From: Cotesia glomerata
Taxonomy: Eukaryota; Arthropoda; Insecta; Hymenoptera; Braconidae
Assembly: GCF_020080835.1 (NCBI RefSeq)
Contig: NC_058167.1
Coordinates: 2,542,659 to 2,606,658, forward strand
Length of the DNA: 64,000 bases
Direction of reading: 5' to 3'
Part shown: in pieces, positions 21,976-32,141 of the stretch
How the letters are laid out: each line of letters begins with the position of its first letter
Position numbering within the stretch: position 1 is the first letter of the stretch
Notes under the pieces: generated by a model
What the model saw: only the letters and a program-made list of their open reading frames with translations
The model's database searches: none
What the model was told of the DNA's origin: nothing
Program-made: the position numbers and the translations under genes

Positions 21976-22290
21976 GCTTTGGTTGCTGTTATTTCATAAC
22001 AGTTTGGCAATCCATGGTTGCCGCCGAACTTAGGCATTTCCCACTGGGTTTTGCTTCTAAGTAAGCCCGAGAAGCGGTGAGCTAAACTTCGGTAAGCCTT
22101 TGGTTACCAGATTATTTCGTACTAAATTAGGCAATCCATGAGCATGCCGAACTTAGGCATTGCCACAGTTTTGTCTAAATGAGCGAGCTCGGAGAATCAA
22201 ACCGGCAACTGGTTACCGTTATTTCGTCACTAATTAGGCAATCCATTATATGCCGAGCAGGCGGTGCAGCTAATACGGGAATTACATCAG
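21964..22290 (+). repeat. Tandem repeat, about 118 bp unit, nearly three copies
   Basis: aaacttcggtaagc starts at about 21964 and again at about 22083; a third partial unit has ggttaccgttatttcgtcac from about 22208. Each contains aattaggcaatccat or a close variant and a tgccgaacttaggcat block. It overlaps the end of the decayed ORF2 and runs toward the N gap. Confidence 0.65.
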
Positions 22291-22418
22291 GTGTGGAATT
22301 CTTTTGGCATACGGTGTTCGGCTTGCCTAATTAAAACAAATAAGATCCCGGATTGCCAGACTGGCTAAGTTCGGAAAGCCAACTTCACCCCGAGCGATTT
22401 TTCGGCATGCCTCACTAA

Positions 22419-22518
22419 NNNNNNNNNNNNNNNNNNNNNNNNNNNNNNNNNNNNNNNNNNNNNNNNNNNNNNNNNNNNNNNNNNNNNNNNNNNNNNNNNN
22501 NNNNNNNNNNNNNNNNNN
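22419..22518. other. Assembly gap (100 N)
   Basis: Exactly 100 undetermined bases. Left contig ends in the tandem repeat; right contig starts inside a GAGCTC-type repeat in minus orientation. Confidence 0.99.
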
Positions 22519-22878
22519 AGTGTTTTTTCGGGATTACTCGAAATTTGTAGTTCGATCAATTAAAATTACTTATGAGGATGATAAAACGGCGTCGAATGCC
22601 GACAACCGCGTGAAAATTAGCGATCCATTCAAAAAGTTATTGCGGTTTGAAAATTCCAAAAATAGTGTTCTATGAAACTTCTATCAGACTTTCGAGCTGG
22701 GAGAGCTCAAATGCATAGAAATATTTTTTCTTTGAACTCAGCAAGCTTAAAATATCACATAAATTATATTTTGAGCTCAAAAATGTCATAAGTACAATTT
22801 TAAGCGCCCAGGAATGGAATTAGCGGGAAGTTGCAGGGATGGCCTTTAAGGTGAATCGTTTTTCTAATTTTTTTTTGT
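22519..22878 (-). repeat. GAGCTC-type dispersed repeat, partial
   Basis: Minus-strand copy: the body (cggcgtcgaatgccgacaac), GAGCTC elements at 22690-22775 and the head gcgggaagttgcagggatgg at 22826-22845 are present. The AC microsatellite half is lost in the gap. Confidence 0.75.
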
Positions 22879-22879
22879 C

Positions 22880-23423
22880 AGATCAGGCGAATCCCTCTAG
22901 ATAATCGTCAGATTATGAGACAGTACGTTTAGAACATAAAGATGAACCATATATATCTTAATCTGACGCGCTTGAGTATTTCAAAATGGCGAATTTTTTT
23001 TGCACATTATGAAAATGCCCGCGAGTTTGCGTCCCATCGAAATCGTCAGATTAGTGAATGAGAGCTTTTTTTTGGTGCACTTAACACTCCCTTAGAAAAT
23101 CTGACGCGCTCGATTAAATTTTTTTTTTTTTTTCATTTTCAACCCTTACATACAACCACCCGCATCATGCAAACGATCAGATTAATATACGTACATTATT
23201 ACAAATACGTAGGGCATTGATGCTATCAATATCTGACGCGCTCGAGGATGTCCATGCAACAGTTTTTTTTTACATATTTAAAAATTTATAGCCGCTTCCC
23301 CCACCGATGTAAAGGTATATATCATATAAAATTTTTTTCTTCTTATCATCTAAGCTTTGCAACCCAATAGGTCTCTACGACGCTCGAGTAAATCCCCATT
23401 TAGCATCGTGGGCTCCCCTACTA
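22880..23423. mobile_element. Hairpin-array element end (TAATCTGACGCGCTCGAG type), inserted in a hAT gene
   Basis: Four repeating modules, each with cgtcagatta, 40-60 bases of spacer and then aatctgacgcgctcgag, so each can fold into a hairpin; between modules lie T/A-rich spacers. The outer edge is GGGCTCCCCTACTA at 23410-23423. The adjoining bases 23424 onward are the coding strand (minus) of a hAT transposase. The same edge occurs at 60788 next to the complementary half of the same hAT gene. Confidence 0.7.
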
Positions 23424-23455
23424 ATAATTGCATTTTTCACTTGATATACTCGGTC
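23424..23455 (-). pseudogene. Short piece of hAT transposase no. 2 left of the nested hAT
   Basis: On the minus strand it reads DRVYQVKNAII, continuing the frame STFEMLDRV that breaks at 31484. The 8 bases 23448-23455 are the target duplication of the nested hAT element (ACTCGGTC versus ACACGGTC). The frame then stops at the hairpin-array element edge. Confidence 0.65.
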
Positions 23456-23796
23456 CAGTGTCCCCAACTCTTGAAAAAACTTTTACCTAAAACTTTCAAC
23501 AAAAGTCCCTAAATTAAAAACAAAATCCCCTAAAACTAAAATTGAAATTATTTAAAAATTAGTCAGATTATTTTTTTTTTTATCAGTTTTTATTTTTTAG
23601 AAGGTTTTAAAATAGAAAATAAATTATTTTGTTTCTTTTTTTTAAACTTCCTTCAATAGACTATACATTATATTTTATATAAGTATTCATATTATGTAAA
23701 TATTTATATCATATAAATAAATATATTTACTTTGCATGTATTGTTAATAACAAATTAATAAATAAAAATTTCTTTATCATATAAAATCACATATTT

Positions 23797-23943
23797 AAAT
23801 GAACTGTATTGCATTCGTTATATTAAGCAGTTCTTGAAACTCTACATCACTTACTTTTTCAGTGTCGTTTTTAAAATCATACATGTGTACCGTAAATTTG
23901 CTCAGTATTTCTTTAGTCGGCACAAATAAAGTGCACTGTTCGT
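23797..23943 (-). pseudogene. C-terminal end of hAT no. 1 transposase, detached by LTR insertion
   Basis: Minus-strand frame NEQCTLFVPTKEILSKF then VHMYDFKNDTEK ends at a stop at 23797. This resembles the extreme C-terminus expected after the hAT dimerisation region that ends at 28627. The exact frame across the junction is off by one base with a TCGT duplication, so a frameshift or misjudged boundary remains. Confidence 0.55.
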
Positions 23944-25838
23944 TGTAACAGGGTAAAATTACCCTGCATCGATAAGTCACCAGAGATCGATAACTATTCG
24001 ACTAGCACTGGTGCGCCTCGATCTTCAGGCCTAAAGAGAGAGTAGGAGGGGGTATTTTGGGGGTTGTTATATAGGTGAGCCAGGCGCTGTGACAGGGAGA
24101 AGTAGTGTAACTGCCAGACAGTGTGCCACAAATCAAGAAGAACCGATCCCCGGAGTAGTTACGAGACGACAGAAGCCAATAACATCTAGGACTCCAATCT
24201 CGAGTAGTGAATTAGATCGTCGTATAATCCAACAAGGTATCAATAATTACTCTGTGGGCTAGGAGTGGACTGCGGGGTTTATACTCAGTTTACTTCTTCT
24301 CTGATTGATTATTCTCAATTTATTTAATAATAATTCAATAATCATTTAATTGCAATTAAATTTTATTCGTTAGTTGCCGTTGAGCGTACCTCTAGGGGGT
24401 TTATACCCGAAGACTGCTCAAGGACCTTGCGGTGTTAATTGTCGTGAGAATTTATTAGTTTACTCAATTAATTCTAAATCATTCTGAACATCTGGAAAAT
24501 CGGTTTAGTTACATTTATTTTATTTCATAAAATAAAACCGAGAATTAAAAGCTTCGAGAAAATTCCATTGTCTTCTCACGGATTAGCCAAGTGTCGGTTG
24601 AATTTTACAACGCAGTTAACGTGTACCCAAGGTCAAAGACTACTATGCACTAACGAATGCCGGCGTCCATTTTGAGCGCGCAAATTCCTGGCAATTATTT
24701 TACAAAACGAATTATTAAGGAAAATTGAATTATTATTATTTAATATTATTTATTACAAGAAAATATTATTTATTTAACATTATATAAATTATTGAGAATA
24801 GGCTACTGAACTTCGACGCAATTAAGATTGAATACCCGTGGATAATTTTTCGTGAATTTATTTTACGTTGAGATAAATTATTTTATTAATTATTTATTAA
24901 TCGAAAAATTCCACGCGGTCATTTTATATATTGAACTCGGCCTCTTAGTAAAATGGATTTATAAAATTCTGGTGAAATAAATTAGACAAAGTAAAATAAT
25001 TTAACGAAACAATTTATTAAATAAATTAAGTAAATTCAGGAAAAATTAATTTGTAAAATCTCGGAAGTTACCGAACATTGTTGGCAGATTATTAAGACAT
25101 CTGTCAATAGATTTTAATCTATTAATTCAAGATACGAAGACCTCTTTTAATTAAATATTTATTGTTGTATTATTAAGACCCCGGCAATAAATTAGTTAAT
25201 GATTTTAATTTGAAATTTGGAATTAGGATTTATAATTAAGTTGGGATGAATGGAATAGTAATTTTGGGAAATGAATATATAAATTTTAATCTGTAAAATC
25301 CGGAAAATTTATTTAATGTTGAGTATTAAACCCGTGGTTAATTTGGAATAAATTCAGGCATCAGTTTTTAGTGTCGATTTTTTTGAGAATTAAATTATTA
25401 GTTATGAAAATGGTTTACGATTTAATTGTTAGCTAATGACTGAATTAAGGGGTTAGGGGTAGTCAGAGGCACGAAGAAATGAGAATTTTCAGTATTTTTT
25501 TTTTGCTATTAAATCATGTTATTTTACAAAAGTAGTAATATGGCATTATTATACAATTTTTTGACTTGAAGTCATGAAAATTTCAAAAAAAAAAAAATTT
25601 TATTTCCAAAGTTATAGCTGTCTGTGTTGACCCAGTTCCAAAAAAAAGTCCTTGCGGTGACAATCATAAGTCCTTGGAGATTCATCTAAAATCAATCGGA
25701 TGAAAAAAATTAGTTTTATAAATAGATAATCCTGGGCCTGATCGAAGGATTTTTTTTTTTCAAAAATTAACAAAATGGCGGCCTCAGGAAATTTTTGTCT
25801 AGATTTTTGGGAAAAAATCAACAGTTAATTGGTCTTAA

Positions 25839-26401
25839 GGGGTCATGAAAGAAGATTTGATAACATTTTTATGAGATGATTTTTGGTGCATTGTTTTGAG
25901 CTAAATTTTGGACAGTTTTTAATCAAACTTAAACCACATATAAAAAATATAATAATAAAAGCAGGGAACTAATTTATATATGAAATTTTTACAAAAAAAA
26001 AAAATTAATTCATAAGAAAAATCGCAACTTTATACAGCCTACAGAAATCTACGTCAAAATAATGAATTTTTGTTTATTTTATGGAAACAATGATTATAAA
26101 AAAGAGTTCCCTGCATTCTTTGTCACTACTAAGTTATAAAAAATTTATAAACCCGATTATTTATAATCACAATTATTAATAATAATGCACCGAATGTAAT
26201 TATCAATAAACAAGTGGATATTATTCTTATGAATTAATTTTTTTTTTGTAAAAATTTCATAAATGAATTAGTTCCCTGCTTTTATTATTATAATTTTTAT
26301 ATGTGGTTTAAATTTGATTGAAAACTGTCCAAAATTTAACTCAAAACAATGCACCAAAAATCATCTCATAAAAATGTTATCAAATCTTCTTTCATGTCCC
26401 C
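25839..26401. mobile_element. Palindromic MITE flanked by TTAA
   Basis: The sequence starting GGGGTCATGAAAGAAGATTT is the inverted copy of the sequence ending at 26401, and TTAA lies on each side (25835-25838, 26402-26405). Inverted similarity continues nearly to the centre at about 26120. Some inverted similarity also extends outside the TTAA sites (the gggcctgatcgaagg block at 25734 and 26440), so the palindrome may be part of the larger element rather than a separate insertion. Confidence 0.65.
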
Positions 26402-26609
26402 TTAAAAAATCGAAATTTTTGGAAAAAAAAAAATCCTTCGATCAGGCCCGAGTTTATTATGTATTCTAAAAGCTGTATAAATTTTATTAAAATCTACCGA
26501 GCGGTTTTCGAGTTACAGTTGTCACCAGTTCAAAAAACATAGTTTTGAGAAAAACGCGTTTAAAGTTTCACACTAGATTCACGTACAGAAATACGAATTA
26601 TTAAATTAC

Positions 26610-27434
26610 TTACATCGAGTCATCTATTCCTGGGCCATATAATAGTTCTTCAGCCATTGTGGAAGTTTCCAAAACATCAATTTGCTGTTGCCTACGAAGC
26701 ATTCTGCCTTCCCGAGTGTTGTCGTTGGCGCGCTGATCTGCCACTTTCACACGTGCAGCATCCAATTTTTCAGCATACCGATGGGAATTAGACCCACAAT
26801 TAAGTCCTAGGGTATCCATAATCATTAATAATGAATTTGTACCTTCATTAAATATACAAGTAGCTATGTATGCAGCAATTTTTACGATAGTAGAACTAGT
26901 ATTCACGGTTTTTGGGCATATTTTCCACACTAGTTGGTTGAAGCTCTCATTATTATTCTGATTGAATCCACCTACACATCTTGAAAGTAAATTATCATTA
27001 CTGAGATCGTCGTAAATCAGTTTAATAGCTTTTAAAACATCAGGAGGTAAGGGAGAATAATCTTGAGTATAAGTATCAAGCTCTCCACTTGCTTCAGCGC
27101 GCTGGTAAGAGCACCAAGAATCTTCGCCTTTGGGACACATATCATGATTCGGATTTTCATCAGTCGAACCGTAGTGGTAAAAAGTTGCCATAATAGCAGA
27201 TTTCATATCTTCAATAGAATCGCAATGACGACGTATTGATAAACCATAGTACACAGTTAATTTGTCTATTACTTTTCCTGTAAGCCTACCTCTACCACCA
27301 AGACCTTTTTGTTTAGTTTTCAGAGTATGCAGTTGAGTCCCCATCCGCTTTTGAACATGGCCTATACATTCCTTTTTATTTATGGTTGTATTTTTGTACG
27401 AATCTGCTTTTATAATTCCAGAATAGGATGACAA
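26610..27434 (-). pseudogene. Mutator/Kolobok-like transposase, C-terminal half
   Basis: An uninterrupted 274-residue minus-strand frame reads ECIGHVQKRMGTQLHTLK, then GLSIRRHCDSIEDMKSAI, a Cys/His segment (HDMCPKGEDSWC), and CVGGFNQNNNESFNQLVWK with the likely catalytic Glu, then a C-terminal tail. The two catalytic Asp motifs expected upstream (DMGW and GDxD) are missing because the frame begins after them, within 220 bases of the element end. It is thus a truncated enzyme carried by a non-autonomous element. Family resemblance to 14114-16727 is in the HxxC...NESFN region, but sequence and intron content differ. Confidence 0.8.
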
Positions 27435-27742
27435 TAGAACCCTAAAAGGGGGTTTCTTGAAGCTGCCGCTAGCTATCTGCTCCCGAGCGCTTTGAAGTAC
27501 CCGAGCTCTCTTTGTTATTTGTCGAATAACTCAAAAACTAATTATCGGATCGACTTGAAATTTTCAGAGAATATTTTTAAGATATTACACATAACGAAAA
27601 TGCAAAAAAAAAATAATTGATTTTTTGAAAATTCTGACTACCCCTAACCCCTTAATTAAGCAAAAAGTTTGACGTAATAATTTTCTGATATTAAATCTTG
27701 TAATAACTTTTTTAAGTCAAAAATAAAAGTTAAGTAGAGCCA

Positions 27743-27768
27743 GTGTGTGTGTGTGTGTGTGTGTGTGA
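27743..27768. repeat. GT microsatellite
   Basis: A run of GT dinucleotides of about 26 bases inside the LTR, followed by less regular GT-rich sequence to about 27815. Confidence 0.9.
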
Positions 27769-27919
27769 GCGGGTTATGTGTGTGAAGACCGTGCGGGTTA
27801 TACGTGTGTGTGTGTACGTTCTCTGCTTGTTGATGTTTTGCCGAGCCGAGAACTAATGTGTAAGTGTGTACATTCTCTACTTGTTGATGTTTTGCCGAGT
27901 GGAGTAGTTCGTATAGTCT

Positions 27920-28320
27920 AAGAGCGTGAGGGTCCGGTGGACAGCGCGACTTAGTTAGAAACTGCGGTATAGACGCTCCATAAGAGGGTACCGTCAGGAT
28001 TAAGAATTTTGATAGAGCATGAGGGTCCGGTGGACAGCGCGACGTAGCTAGAAACTGCAGTAAAGTGCTCCTTATGAGGGTACTGTAGGATTAAGAATTT
28101 TTGTTAGTTATAAGGAATTTACACATCGCCCTGGTATACGATAGCCTCTGTACGAGGTGCCTTGCTGGCTACCTAGGTTAAGTTGAGTTAGTGGAGTTCG
28201 TGGGTTTAGTGCGTAGGAATTTACACATCGCCCTCGTATACGATAGCCTCTGTACGAGGTGCTTTGCTGGCTACTTAGGTTAAGTTGAGGCGTCGGTTTT
28301 AGCCCGGAATCCTCGGTAGT
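27920..28320 (+). repeat. Two adjacent tandem duplications of about 93-97 bp within the LTR
   Basis: The block gagggtccggtggacagcgc appears at about 27928 and 28021. A second duplicated block, aggaatttacacatcgccct with cgatagcctctgtacgaggt, appears at about 28119 and 28215. They lengthen this LTR relative to others of its family. Confidence 0.8.
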
Positions 28321-28626
28321 AATAAGTCGTAGTGTTAAGTTAGTCTTAAGTGAGTCAGTGTACGTGCGAGTGAACAAGTTGTTATTTTATTTTGTTGTTA
28401 ATAAATTTTTTGGTACTGTTGTTAAATAAAAATTTATTCATTTCAGATCACCTTCCTCCACTCTCTCTCCCTGTAGATAAACTCAGCTCTGGTTCCGGTT
28501 CCGGGAACCGCGATTAAAAATCCTGGTGGCGCCCTTTTATTAATTAATTTAGATTCATTTGTTAGTTTTATTATTTCAATTAATTTAATTTAAGGGGCCA
28601 ATTGAGCGGAATAAAAACCCGTAATC

Positions 28627-31049
28627 TCGTTTTAATGAAAATTTAACCATCATAATACTCTGAACCATTTCTAGTGCTAACTTGTTCCTTAATTTATCCT
28701 TTATTACAGAATATATGGAAAATGCTCTCTCAACATCAGCATTTGAAATGGGAGTAGTTAACAGTGCTAAAGCAAATTTAGAAACATTTTCAAATCTTCT
28801 ATTACCGCCTGAATCACGATCCTCGTAAACTTCTGACCAAAATGATACTGTTTCATTCGTATTATCCCACTGTTTATGAGATAACATGTTCTATTCTTTG
28901 ATAATATTATCTTTTGATCCATACAATGATTCCCTAGTGAATTGTTCCAACAATTTGGATAAATCAGGTTTTCTCTGTGATGTAGCGTAAGTCAGTGTCA
29001 AGACATTCATTGATTTCAATATAGAAATATTCATAGGCAATCGTTCCTGAATTTCAGTACATAGTTTCACTAAAAAATCTTTACACCGAGCTCGAATATT
29101 AGATATTTCATTTGATGGCACTGATTTAGCTGCTTGATCAAAGCTGTATCCAAAAAAACTGATGATATATACATCATATATGCATTAGATAGTCTTGAAA
29201 TTTAAAATTAACTAGATCGTCGTCCTTAATTTTCTGCAGTTGAGATGGAACCACAATTTTCTGCAGAATACTCTTATAGAACAAAAATAAGTCTTCTAGC
29301 AGTTTAAATATTTCAACGTTACTACTTTGAAATAGCTTATTTAAATTAGTTAATAATTCTAAATTTGAATGCAAAAAAATCATAAATAATTTATACGCTG
29401 GACAAACCATAATATCATATAAGTACTGTGCTTGTAAACATTTGTCATTATTTTTAGCTAATTCAAATAGTAGTTTTAACTCTTCCCATTGCTCTAAAAT
29501 AGTATTAATTGCAGAGTATCTAGCTAACCACCGAGTCCCGCTCAGACCAGCAATTTTTTTCGGATCCTTTTTAGCTTCATCACCATTCATGACTTTATAA
29601 AGTTTTTTATATTCATCCTTACGCTTTGGATTATTGGAAAACCAATTGTGAGCTTCTCTGACAAGATATTCTAGTTGGCGAGGTAATGTTTCTGCAGCTT
29701 TTTCAGCGCACAAATGGTGAGAGTGACAGATACATTTGATAATTACAATATCAGGTACTTCTTGTTTCAAAAGCGATGAAACAGAATGGTTCATACCGAC
29801 CATCATACCGACCATCTTAGAATGGGATTTGGAAAATTTTTTACAGTGTACGCGTTGAAAGTGATACACCAAAAAACGTTCATCTGATTTTATGTTATTT
29901 GTTCGTTTCAGGTCATTTCCAGGCGATCCATACCTACTTCCCTTATTCGAAAAAAATTTTCTCACTGACAACTCTGACAACTTTGTCACTGTCTGGAGAT
30001 AAAAAATTTTTTTGGTGTATACTCGGTGTGAACTTGTGTTATATGATTCGAATTCACACCGAGAATATTGAGTGTATTTTTCATCTATACTTAGTGTTTA
30101 TCCGAAAAATACCAAATATACCTACTGTATCCCCCCAGTATACACCACACCAAGTTTACACCGAATTTACACCTAGTATACACAGTGTATACGGATCCGC
30201 TAGTGCATTTGCACCATCAACTCCAATACCGACTAAATTTTTTAAAGAAAGTCCATCAGCTTCTAATTGTGATTCTAAAACCGAATGAATACCATTAGCA
30301 GTTGCGTCAACTATTTTTACAATACGATAAAATGTAGTCAATAATTTTTTCTTTTTAAAAGAAATATATCGTACCATTATGCATAGAATTTTTTCAGTCA
30401 ATATATCAGTGCTTTCATCAATAATAAGTCAGTAGGGAGATTCCTTCATATCATTCACTAAGTCTTCGAGCATACACGGGCCTAAAATATTTTTATGAGT
30501 GCTGCACACTTGGTTCGATGCAATTTCATCTTACTAAAAACATCCGAATCCGGTTCAATTTTTTTCAACAATTCTGTCAAGTGATCAACTGTGATAATTG
30601 ATGTATGTTCTGCTATAAATGCGGCTAGTTGAAGTTCAGCAACTTTAACTTTATTGTTAGGAGGTTTTATCACGTTTATTGGATGACATAATTTTGCTTG
30701 TTTATCTTTATCAACAGCATTTTTATGTTTAATTGATATCGCATGCTTGCCTAAATCTTTTTTATGTGCTACTAAAATAGTACGGCAATATTTACAATAA
30801 GCTTTTTGACAGTTACCAGTAGGATCAGGAGCTATCCAATCTAAAACAATATTGAAAAAAAATATTATTAATAAAAAAAAAATCTTTTAATTGTGTAACT
30901 AAATAAAACATACTTAAGATTATGGAAAATGCTTTAAAAATTATCAAAAATATAACAAACTAACCTTTTAAGTTTTCTTCTTGTTCCCATTGCTTCGAAT
31001 ATTTTTGAGCGTATTTTTTTTCTTTAAAACAATTTGTTTTATTGCTCAT
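28627..31049 (-). pseudogene. hAT no. 1 transposase (BED zinc finger, RNase-H core, dimerisation region), broken
   Basis: Exon 1 (31049 down to about 30965) starts MSNKTNCFKEKKYAQ. Exon 2 from about 30845 reads DWIAPDPTGN and a BED-like finger YCKYCRTIL ... HKKDLGKHAISIKHK. Then come KLHRTKCAALI, GIGVDGAN, the core after an insertion (MNHSVSSLLKQEVPDIV, CICHSHHLCAEKAAE, GTRWLARYSAI), and the dimerisation region ALLTTPISNADVERAFS with NKLALEMVQSI. A stop at 28891-28893, frameshifts near 29170 and elsewhere, and an insertion at about 29805-30195 destroy it. The C-terminal tail is at 23797-23943 beyond the LTR. hAT transposases cut and paste elements with 8 bp duplications, as found here. Confidence 0.8.
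29805..30197. mobile_element. Insertion of about 390 bp in the hAT transposase, with short-repeat array
   Basis: The coding sequence breaks after GVDGAN (30200) and resumes at MVGMNHSV (about 29810). Between them 29998-30195 holds repeated and inverted ggtgtatactcggtgtg-like motifs (ttacaccgaatttacacc, agtatacaccacacc). The left part has a ccgaccatcatacc duplication near 29800-29815. Exact ends were not fixed. Confidence 0.55.
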
Positions 31050-31483
31050 ATCAACTATTTGTATTATAATAAAGCTGCAGTTATTATATACGATATATTT
31101 AAAAAGTAAAACTTGATTCTCACTAGACTAAAAACATGTCAACGTTTAAATGTCAAAATTCACTGGATATCATATACTATAATATAGGTGCGTAAATCTA
31201 TAGCTATAGTACATCTACAATAAGTTTGTAATGTATATAGGTATAACTCCCGAGGGCTCTACTTATACTTTGCTTTAGTATATATATACATTGAAAATGT
31301 TCTTTTAAAAATTAATAATTGAAGAATTGTTATTTTTTATTAATTTTTTATATTAAAATATATTTTCTGACGAATTAAAAATTCCCAAAAAAATACCCTA
31401 AAAAAATTTATCCCCTAAAACTTTCCCGCTATTTGCAAAATACCCCTAAATTTAGGGGAAAATCCCCCAAGTTGGCATCACTG

Positions 31484-31890
31484 ACACGGTCCAGCATTTC
31501 GAATGTCGAGTTCCATCGAGTAGGAACATCTTTTTTTAATTTCAGTAAAGGAAGTTCCATCTGTTTTTGTAATTCATGAAGTTTTTCTAGAGCTTTAGTA
31601 CTTCTCTTGAAATATTCAACAATACTTTTAACTTTTTGAACGACACTGAAATTCGTATTATTGATGATTGTATAATCAGATTTAATAAATGAGCAAAACA
31701 ACCGATCGAGCGCCAGCTTCCTAATTTTACTGCTGCAATAATATTAGCTGCGTGATCACTAACGATAGCCTCCACTTTATTCTCAATATTCCATTCTTCG
31801 ATCATACTTTTCAAAAAATTGCACGAATTCTCTGCCATATGACTATTGTTATAATTTACACAGCCCAATAAACATGAATTCATTCATCGT
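31484..31890 (-). pseudogene. hAT transposase no. 2, N-terminal/central part
   Basis: Minus-strand fragments read CLLGCVNYNNSHMAENSC, KVEAIVSDHAANIIAAV, IGCFAHLLNLIIQ, then after a frameshift VQKVKSIVEYFKRST and DVPTRWNSTFEMLDRV. These are conserved blocks of ZBED-like hAT transposases, including the SDHAAN catalytic Asp. The frame is cut at 31484 by hAT element no. 1 and continues as 11 residues at 23424-23455. Its second half is not adjacent but is found at 60789-61806 on the plus strand. Confidence 0.78.
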
Positions 31891-32141
31891 TTTAGTATCG
31901 GTAGCCAGCTGTCCCTTGGTCAGATTATCTATGGTTTTCTGTGCCTACGTGTTCAAAGGCAGATTACAGGCAAATGGAAATTCAGTGAAAATGTTAGTTG
32001 GTCCCTGCCGCAATTGGAAAGGGGATAAAAAAGGAAAAGTAAATCTGCGTCGTGAGTGTAACGTACGTTGTTCACTACCTGCTCTAATATCTTCGCAAAT
32101 TTTTGTTTTAGTATTTCAGGAATAATTAGTTTTTAACTTTT
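31891..32141. other. Unassigned stretch between hAT remnant and next element
   Basis: An 83-codon plus-strand frame spans 31874-32125 but overlaps hAT coding on the other strand, lacks a recognisable motif, and is not called. The GC content is slightly higher than around it. Confidence 0.4.

Larger units (their letters stand above)
25449..27651 (-). mobile_element. Kolobok/Mutator-like element with TTAA target duplications
   Basis: Ends are GGGGTTAGGGGTAGTCAGA and its reverse complement, each flanked by TTAA (25445-25448 and 27652-27655). TTAA duplications and G-rich ends fit the Kolobok superfamily. It encodes the transposase fragment at 26610-27434 on the minus strand and is interrupted by a smaller TTAA-flanked palindromic element. 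Confidence 0.78.
23944..28626. mobile_element. Gypsy-type LTR inserted in hAT no. 1, itself interrupted
   Basis: Starts TGTAACAGGGTAAAA; TCGT lies immediately left (23940-23943) and at 28627-28630 right. Its first 500 bases match the fragment at 17160-17753. Its last part (28480-28626) resembles the end of the 58513-60201 LTR: a ggtggcgccctttt block and ggggccaattgagcgg. The terminal ttaca has decayed to taatc. A Kolobok-like element occupies 25449-27651. Without it the LTR would be about 2.5 kb, long because of internal tandem repeats at 27920-28320. No Gag or Pol frame exists, so it is a solo LTR or a short derivative. Confidence 0.65.
23456..31483 (-). mobile_element. hAT element no. 1, containing several nested insertions
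   Basis: Left end CAGTGTCCCCAACTCTTG and right end (reverse strand) CAGTGATGCCAACTTGGG; CAGTG termini are usual for hAT. The 8 bp flanks, 23448-23455 and 31484-31491, match at seven of eight positions. It sits inside another hAT transposase gene. Its own transposase is on the minus strand and is split by an LTR at 23944-28626. Confidence 0.8.

Noticed and set aside
31874..32125. 83-codon plus-strand frame with hydrophobic start
   Set aside because: Overlaps hAT coding on the opposite strand, no motif and no splice or promoter support.
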